DNA of 64,000 nt from Paenibacillus sp. D2_2. Lineage in GTDB: Bacteria; Bacillota; Bacilli; Paenibacillales; Paenibacillaceae. The translations under genes and the position numbers were made by a program. How positions within the stretch are numbered: position 1 is the first letter of the stretch; each line of letters starts with the position of its first letter. Below are positions 58,821 through 64,000 of this stretch, in pieces. The notes beneath the pieces were generated by a model. It searched no databases. It worked only from the letters and a program-made list of their open reading frames with translations, and had not been told where the DNA came from. The stretch is from positions 893,501-957,500 of the forward strand of contig NZ_CP133605.1 of the NCBI RefSeq assembly GCF_031199965.1, in the 5' to 3' direction.

Positions 58821-61800
58821 TTGGCAGGCTGCAGTTTTCGGTTGTTAGGCAGTTTGAAAATTACCCTCGACGACGAAGACCTATCGGAAATCCCCGGCAA
58901 AAAATCCACACTACTACTGGCTTACTTAATTCTCGCTTTTGACGCACCTCCTAGCAGGAAACAAATTGCTTTTCATCTCTGGCCTGACTCCACCGAGAAG
59001 CAAGCATTGTCTAATTTGCGTAAGCTTCTTCACGATCTTCGGATATCTGTTCCAAGAATCGACCGTTATCTAAAGATTACGCACGCATCCATCCATCTGA
59101 ATTGTGAACTGCCCTTCTACTCGGATGTACGTGAATTCGAACAAGCAGCGCAAGGAACAACTGCTTATGAGCTGCGAAGAGCAGAAGAGCTATATAGAGG
59201 AGAGCTGCTGCCTGGATATGGCGAAGAATGGCTCACGGTGAAGCGGGAGCAGTTGGCCCAGACATATTTGACTACACTCGACAAGCTTGTTGTCATCTTG
59301 GAACGTCAGCGGGAGTACGCATCGGCCTTGTTATTTTCGCATAAGCAGCTCGTTCAGGATCCATTGAGGGAGGAGACATATCGTACAGTGATGCGGCTGT
59401 ATGCCTCGAATAAAGATATAGCTGGTGTCGTACAATCATATCGAAAACTGTGCGATGTGTTGCAGGCCGAACTCGGAATTGCACCTTCGGAGGAGACACT
59501 ACATCTATATGAAATGCTAACGAAAAATGGGGGCGGCATATTGACGGCCTTGCCAAGCAAAGTCCCGCTGATCGGCAGAATAGGTGAATGGGAAATTCTG
59601 CTGAGTGCCTGGAGGCAAATTGCGGCCGGCGGAAATACCTTGCTTCTATTAAAAGGGGAGTCGGGGATCGGCAAATCACGACTAGCCCAAGAGTTTAAAG
59701 TCTACTTGGAAAGCTTGGGTGTTCAAACCGCCTTTGCTGGCTGCTATCCGTCGGTCAGATCGCTATCCTATACTCCGGTAACCAACTGGCTCCGTAGTCT
59801 TCCGCTGCCAAAGCTCGGTTCGGTGTGGTTGACTGAATTGGCACGTCTGCTTCCCGAACTGTTAGAGCGGTACCCGGGACTGTCAAAGCCGTCTCCAATT
59901 CAAGAGAAATGGCAGTTGAACCAATGGTATGAGGCGATCGAACGAATGCTGCTGGCCAGCGAGCCTCTAATGCTTCTTCTTGACGATATCCAATGGAGTG
60001 ATGAGGAGACACTTCAGCTCCTCTCTTATCTTATCCGTAGTGATTCCAAGGCAGAACTGCTCATGGTGGCGACAATGAGAACAGATGAGGATGCGGTCGA
60101 TGCTGTCATGAATGTTCTAAACGAGCTCCGGACCGAGCGCAGGCTGATCGAAATCGAGTTGGCCCCACTAAGTCGGGACGAGACGAACCGCCTAGCAGTT
60201 GCAACCATCGGAGATGTGTTGGAGGACCGACATTCCTCGGATTTATATGCGGAGACTGGTGGCAATCCCCTGTTTATTGTGGAAACGTTGCGGGAATGGC
60301 AGACGAGCGGACATAGCGGTGAATTTCATCTGTCACAAGTAGCCAGATCCGTCATTAAGAATCGGTTGAACAGACTATCGCCAGCCATTCGCCAGCTTGT
60401 ATCGATTATCGCTGCCGTCGGAAGGCCCGTCTCCGTAGGCCAACTAATGATGGTGATGGACATGGAGGAGGAGGGAATTCTGGCGCGCGCGGAGCAACTG
60501 GTACAATTGAAAGTTCTGCAAGAGGCGGGGACGGCAAATACACCTTTACCCATGATATTGTCAAGGAAACCGCGTATAAGTTGAACAATGAGAATAGGCG
60601 GCGCAGGTCTCACAGGCAAATCGCAGAAGGTCTGCGCACTTATTATCAGGGGCAAGCCGAAGCGGTTGCTGGGGAGATCGCCTTTCACTACGAGCTTGCG
60701 GGTATGGAACGGGAAGCGATTATTTACTATGAAATGGCCGCTATGGCGGCGGAGAAGATCTATGCCAATGAGACGAGGATCACTTATTACCGGAAACTAT
60801 TCAACCTGCTTAATCCTGATAAGACTTTGCCCGTTCTGATGAAGCTCGGCGACGCTTTGGTCATGACGGGAAATTGGAACGAAGCGGAGAACACTTATAA
60901 AGACTGGCTTAAGCGTTACGGATACTTGGTTATGCTTGGTGAACGATCCTATTGCGATGTCGCACTCGGTAACTGTTTGCGTCTACTAGGCAAATACGAT
61001 GAAGCTAGGTTCCACCTGGAACGGGCATCCCATCATTTCAAGCTAACGGAGGACAATGACGGTCTCAGCTTCGCATACGGAACGCTTGGCATTCTCTATT
61101 ACTATATGGCGAGTTATGATAAGTCGCTTCGATATTTTATGGAGAGAATGGAGTTGCCCAGAACGGAACCCAAACGGGGGACGATGTCCGGTTCCTTGGC
61201 ATGATCGGTTTTCTGCATTATGACCAATGCCAGTACGACCAAGCGATTCATTGGTTCCAGAGACAGATCAGTCTCGCTACGGAAATCCGGGATACGTTTT
61301 TTATAGAAGAAGCAATGGGTGGACTGGCTATGGTTTATTTTGAATTGGACGATATGGACCTCGCATACGACCGCCTCGTCGAGAAGTTAGAGATCGCCAA
61401 GTCGGTAGGGGCACGAATGGGCTTCGCCATGGGTCTAGGGATGTTGGGCAAATATTATCATTTGCTTGGTTCTCACTTGCAAGCGGAGCAATGCATCGCC
61501 TTCTGCCTTGAAGAAGCAGTACAGATTCAAGATTGGCATATTGCCTCAGTTGTACTCGGCATCGAAGGCTGCAATCTTATGGAGCAGCATCGGTATGAGG
61601 AAGCCTGCCAGTGGATCGAACGCTCAGCGCAGTTAACGAAGAAGCTACGCATTCCTTTCTTCGAATGCGAAGCTCTCTATTTTACGAGCTTGCTAAGGGA
61701 ACGTCAGAATCAATACGAGAGCGCTATGAGTGCCGCAGCAGAAGCATTGAAGCTTGCCATTCGACTTAAGCGGCGAGATTTGCAGGTTAAGCTGCATGTG

Positions 61801-62145
61801 CAGCTGTTGCAACTAAAGTCTTGCTTGGGACGGATCAGTACTGACGATGCGGTGGACGAACTACAACATATGTTGGAACAATACGCCGGTGAGCAGGACC
61901 AGGCAATCATTCGTTTCGTGATGTGGTTACTGAAGCCCGACTCGACCGAGCTTCGGACTGCAGCTCTAACCTTAAACGAGGCGCTGTACCGGAAGTCAGG
62001 CAAACAGGAATATTCCGGGCGATTGCGCAAATTCGGCAGCTTCGATCAGACCATTGCTGCTCGCCCATTACCGAAGCTGGCGGCCGAGGTCGTGAAGGGG
62101 AAGCGAATTGCCCCGAGTTTATTGGGGAAATCGATCGATTTTTAA
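58821..62145 (+). CDS. SARP/BTAD-AAA-TPR transcriptional activator, two frameshifts
   Basis: About 1,105 residues, AfsR/STAND-like. N-terminal winged helix (FRLLGSLKITLDDEDLSEIPGKKSTLLLAYL); BTAD region to about residue 235 (FYSDVREFEQAA, YRGELLPGYGEEWL); an NTPase domain with P-loop GESGIGKS and Walker B LMLLLDDIQWSDEE; and a long TPR array. Slips near 60527 (G4 run, rejoining DGKYTFTHDIVKETAYKL) and 61178 (G5 run, rejoining GDDVRFLGMIGFL) split it. TTG 58821 is preferred to GTG 58812, which lies in the ribosome binding site GGAGGTGA. Such proteins activate nearby operons on sensing a signal through the NTPase/TPR part. The SLH propeller and lipoprotein genes just upstream are plausible targets. 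Confidence 0.82.
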
Positions 62146-62181
62146 TGCTGGATTGAGTCGGAGTTCATTTGTTATTGTAGA

Positions 62182-62499
62182 ATGTATAAAGCTGAAAATT
62201 CTGATAAGACATTTCATTTTATTGGTGGTGATCATTTGGAATTTTATTTTAAAACTATCGGAGCAAAAGTACATCTTTATCGTGAAGCCTGCCTCTTCGA
62301 TGATGATTTAGGTGAACTAAAAGAAACGTTTACTAAAAAGTTAAAAACCAATAAAATTTTTGGAGAGAATTTTGAACTTGAAGATATCTCTGGAGTATTT
62401 TCAAAAGGCCAGCGATATTCAATTAAGAGCACAAAGGGCTTAAGTGGTGTTTTAGAGAAAAAAAAGTTTAGCAACCGTTATATTTTGAAAGAGACATAA
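62182..62499 (+). CDS. Small hypothetical protein, AT-rich
   Basis: 105 residues starting MYKAENSDKTFHFIGGDHLEF and ending NRYILKET. It contains a possible strand-rich start and a Lys-rich end. There is no ribosome binding site before the ATG, and its composition is much more AT-rich than the regulator upstream. It could be the 3' part of a larger gene brought in by transfer. No family recognised. Confidence 0.4.
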   Translation: MYKAENSDKTFHFIGGDHLEFYFKTIGAKVHLYREACLFDDDLGELKETFTKKLKTNKIFGENFELEDISGVFSKGQRYSIKSTKGLSGVLEKKKFSNRYILKET

Positions 62500-62532
62500 A
62501 TTATTTTTCGATTTATAGAAATCCGTAACGCC

Positions 62533-62612
62533 TATCCAGCCAGTCAAAGGACGAGTAGTATTTTGCTGACGCAAAATCTCTACTCTAAACCTTGATTGGC
62601 TGGATTTTTGCT
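62533..62612 (+). terminator. Long two-tier stem-loop with T tract
   Basis: Outer arms ATCCAGCCA/TGGCTGGAT, then an inner stem AGTAG...ATTTTGC/GCAAAAT...CTACT around TGAC, and TTTTTG at the 3' side. The whole 75-base unit folds into one long arm, longer than an ordinary terminator. Confidence 0.75.
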
Positions 62613-62658
62613 GTATAGTGCCGAAAACTGAGAACAGGATGAGAATAAATCAGCCCAT

Positions 62659-62742
62659 GGAGATAAGCTTGTTGTGCTGTCTACGTGTGAATACTCGACC
62701 GAAAACGGCCGGTTGGCGGTGGTCGCCCGAGAGCGTAAATAG
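62659..62742 (+). pseudogene. Sortase B C-terminal remnant
   Basis: In frame, GDKLVVLSTCEYSTENGRL, then AVVARERK and a stop: this is the end of a class B sortase, with the catalytic cysteine in the LSTC motif and the usual GR(L/F)xVVAR ending. The rest of the gene, including the catalytic histidine and any start, is missing. A terminator follows at 62775, as expected for an intact ancestor. Confidence 0.82.
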
Positions 62743-62774
62743 CGGTGCTGAAACACGGTAACAAGCTGCTTCAT

Positions 62775-62807
62775 ATCACGTCCTCTCTAGAGGACGTGAT
62801 TTTTTTG
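62775..62807 (+). terminator. Intrinsic terminator after the sortase remnant
   Basis: A 12-base perfect stem (ATCACGTCCTCT and complement) followed by seven T. Confidence 0.92.
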
Positions 62808-62917
62808 TTTTATTTCAAATATGTAAGGATGATGTAAGTTATGTAGATCGTAAGATTTTACATAGAGAAATATAATTGATTGAAATCATCTATTATATTT
62901 TGTAGGAGAGAAAATAA

Positions 62918-63643
62918 ATGATACAAAAAATGAAACTTAACGGATTTCAAATTAAATTACTCATGGCGTGTTTAATGGTATTGGACCATATCGCTTATTT
63001 TATTCCTGAAAATTGGGTAATGATTTTTCATGTTATCACTAGAGTGGTCGGGGTATGGTTTGCATATGGCGCTGTCGAAGGATTTATGTATACAAGCAAT
63101 TTGAAAAAGTACTCTATGAGATTGTTTTCATGGGCAGCTTTTATGTTTGCAGGTAATAGTCTATTGAATATATTATTTAAAGATCACGGTATTACCGTTC
63201 ACAACAATATATTTTTAACTCTAGCAATCGGCGTATTAATGCTAGCCGCAATAACCAAAATCAAGAATAGAATATTGGGTTTTATATGCTCCGCTGTTTT
63301 AATAGTGATTGGAATTTTGATAGCCGAAGGCGGTATGGTGATACTGCCATTTATGCTAATAACCTATTTGACTTACGGTAAAAACAAATACAGAAACACC
63401 GGTTATTTATGTCTTTCACTTGTTTTGTTCTTGATGTCATTTGTAAATTACGGAGATTTGTTAATGACAATAAAAATGCTGGCATATAATTCTGATTTTA
63501 TGTTTATATCCGTTATCCCAATCTTGTATATGTATGATGGTAAAAGAGGAAGTCACTCTAGATTTGCAAAGTACTTCTTCTATGTTTTCTATCCAGCTCA
63601 TTTATGGATAATCACAACAATAGCGTACATCGTATCTAAATAA
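62918..63643 (+). CDS. TraX family membrane protein
   Basis: 241 residues with about eight hydrophobic segments. The TraX opening is present: LNGFQIKLLMACLMVLDHIAYFIP with the conserved LDHI near residue 22, then VGVWFAYGAVEGFMYTSN, and the end YVFYPAHLWIITTI, with the family's YP.H motif. Plasmid TraX acetylates pilin; chromosomal homologues in Firmicutes are membrane acyltransferase-like proteins of unknown target. ATG follows TAGGAGAG. Single gene, AT-rich. Confidence 0.88.
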   Translation: MIQKMKLNGFQIKLLMACLMVLDHIAYFIPENWVMIFHVITRVVGVWFAYGAVEGFMYTSNLKKYSMRLFSWAAFMFAGNSLLNILFKDHGITVHNNIFLTLAIGVLMLAAITKIKNRILGFICSAVLIVIGILIAEGGMVILPFMLITYLTYGKNKYRNTGYLCLSLVLFLMSFVNYGDLLMTIKMLAYNSDFMFISVIPILYMYDGKRGSHSRFAKYFFYVFYPAHLWIITTIAYIVSK

Positions 63644-63755
63644 CATTCTTACATTGATTTTGGCATCTTGCTGTCTTATTCCATATCCCTATTTACCGTA
63701 AAAGGCCTGTGATATATTAAGTGAAAATTGATCACAGAGGAGATGTGGATCGGTT

Positions 63756-64000
63756 ATGCATACGGTAATTAACCCTAAAATTCTTTACTTTGGCACTTCT
63801 GTTGTACTGATAAGTACGATTAACGAGGATGGTTCAGCCAACTTGGCTCCTATGTCCTCAGCCTGGTGGCTTAACCAATCATGTATGCTCGGTTTAAGTA
63901 GCAAGGCGCAGACAGTTCAGAATTTAATACGTGAAGGTGAATGTGTACTAAATCTCCCGTCCATTGATTTGATCCCTGCAATTGATCGGCTTACCCTGTT
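63756..64000 (+). CDS. Flavin reductase family protein, N-terminal part
   Basis: Open from ATG 63756 to the right edge (81 residues). The sequence KILYFGTSVVLISTINEDGSANLAPMSSAWWLN shows the start of an FMN-binding split barrel, with the typical pattern PVVLISTxxxDGxxNxAP, followed by LSSKAQTVQNLIREGECVLNLPS. GAGGAG lies upstream with a rather long spacing. Likely a flavin-dependent reductase or FMN-binding protein; substrate unknown. Confidence 0.82.
   Translation, partial: MHTVINPKILYFGTSVVLISTINEDGSANLAPMSSAWWLNQSCMLGLSSKAQTVQNLIREGECVLNLPSIDLIPAIDRLTL

Noticed and set aside
1..64000. CRISPR arrays, rRNA and tRNA genes
   Set aside because: None seen on either strand; the island uses the rlmD coding end, not a tRNA, as attachment site.

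Overview
The window looks like a Paenibacillus-type Firmicute chromosome. Core genes have moderate GC, strong AGGAGG-type ribosome binding sites, GTG and TTG starts, SLH-anchored surface proteins, and a housekeeping set (YjdM, DUF1129, DUF3048, DUF47-PiT, CorA, GalU, YerC, CbiX, DgkB, RlmD) typical of Bacillales. The genus is an inference; no rRNA or tRNA gene is present to confirm it. A striking general property is that at least 11 genes carry one to three single-base frameshifts, mostly in short homopolymers, while the protein reads on intact in the next frame. I read most of these as indel errors in the sequence rather than true gene death, and describe each such gene as one frameshifted unit.

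Layout. 1-18.6 kb is core: a zinc-ribbon protein, a DUF1129 membrane protein, an ABC exporter with its TetR regulator and a palindromic operator, a hydrolase, a DODA-type dioxygenase, a DUF3048 lipoprotein, phosphate (DUF47-PiT) and magnesium (CorA) transport, GalU, a GT8 glycosyltransferase with a very basic tail beside a spore-coat-like protein, and yerC-cbiX-dgkB-rlmD. Two inverted copies of a mosaic interspersed repeat lie at 3.8 and 12.1-12.3 kb.

18.5-36.1 kb is an AT-rich genomic island in the 3' end of rlmD. It consists of two accreted units with three related attachment sites: attL 18513, a degenerate middle site 25176, and attR 36102, the last followed by the displaced original rlmD 3' end. 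Unit 1 carries a tyrosine integrase (its 5' end cut by an IS3 remnant) and a three-gene ABC-3C conflict system (PD-(D/E)xK-like effector, middle component, SMC-like ATPase). Unit 2 carries only an integrase tail, then an SF1 helicase with an inserted coiled coil, a DUF6236-like protein, a small protein and two adjacent DUF262 genes (the first with a DUF1524 HNH motif, GmrSD-like). This is the accessory, probably anti-phage, part of the window. The helicase/DUF6236/double-DUF262 set is the best candidate for an undescribed system.

36.5-48.6 kb encodes two giant secreted, SLH-anchored enzymes: a GH16-type glucanase and a GH85 endo-beta-N-acetylglucosaminidase. 49.0-53.2 kb is a Fur-box-controlled YclNOPQ-like siderophore importer. 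53.2-64 kb holds a divergent SDR/TetR pair, a stalk-domain protein, an SLH beta-propeller protein, a lipoprotein, a large SARP/BTAD-AAA-TPR regulator, a sortase B remnant, a TraX-family membrane protein and the start of a flavin reductase gene.
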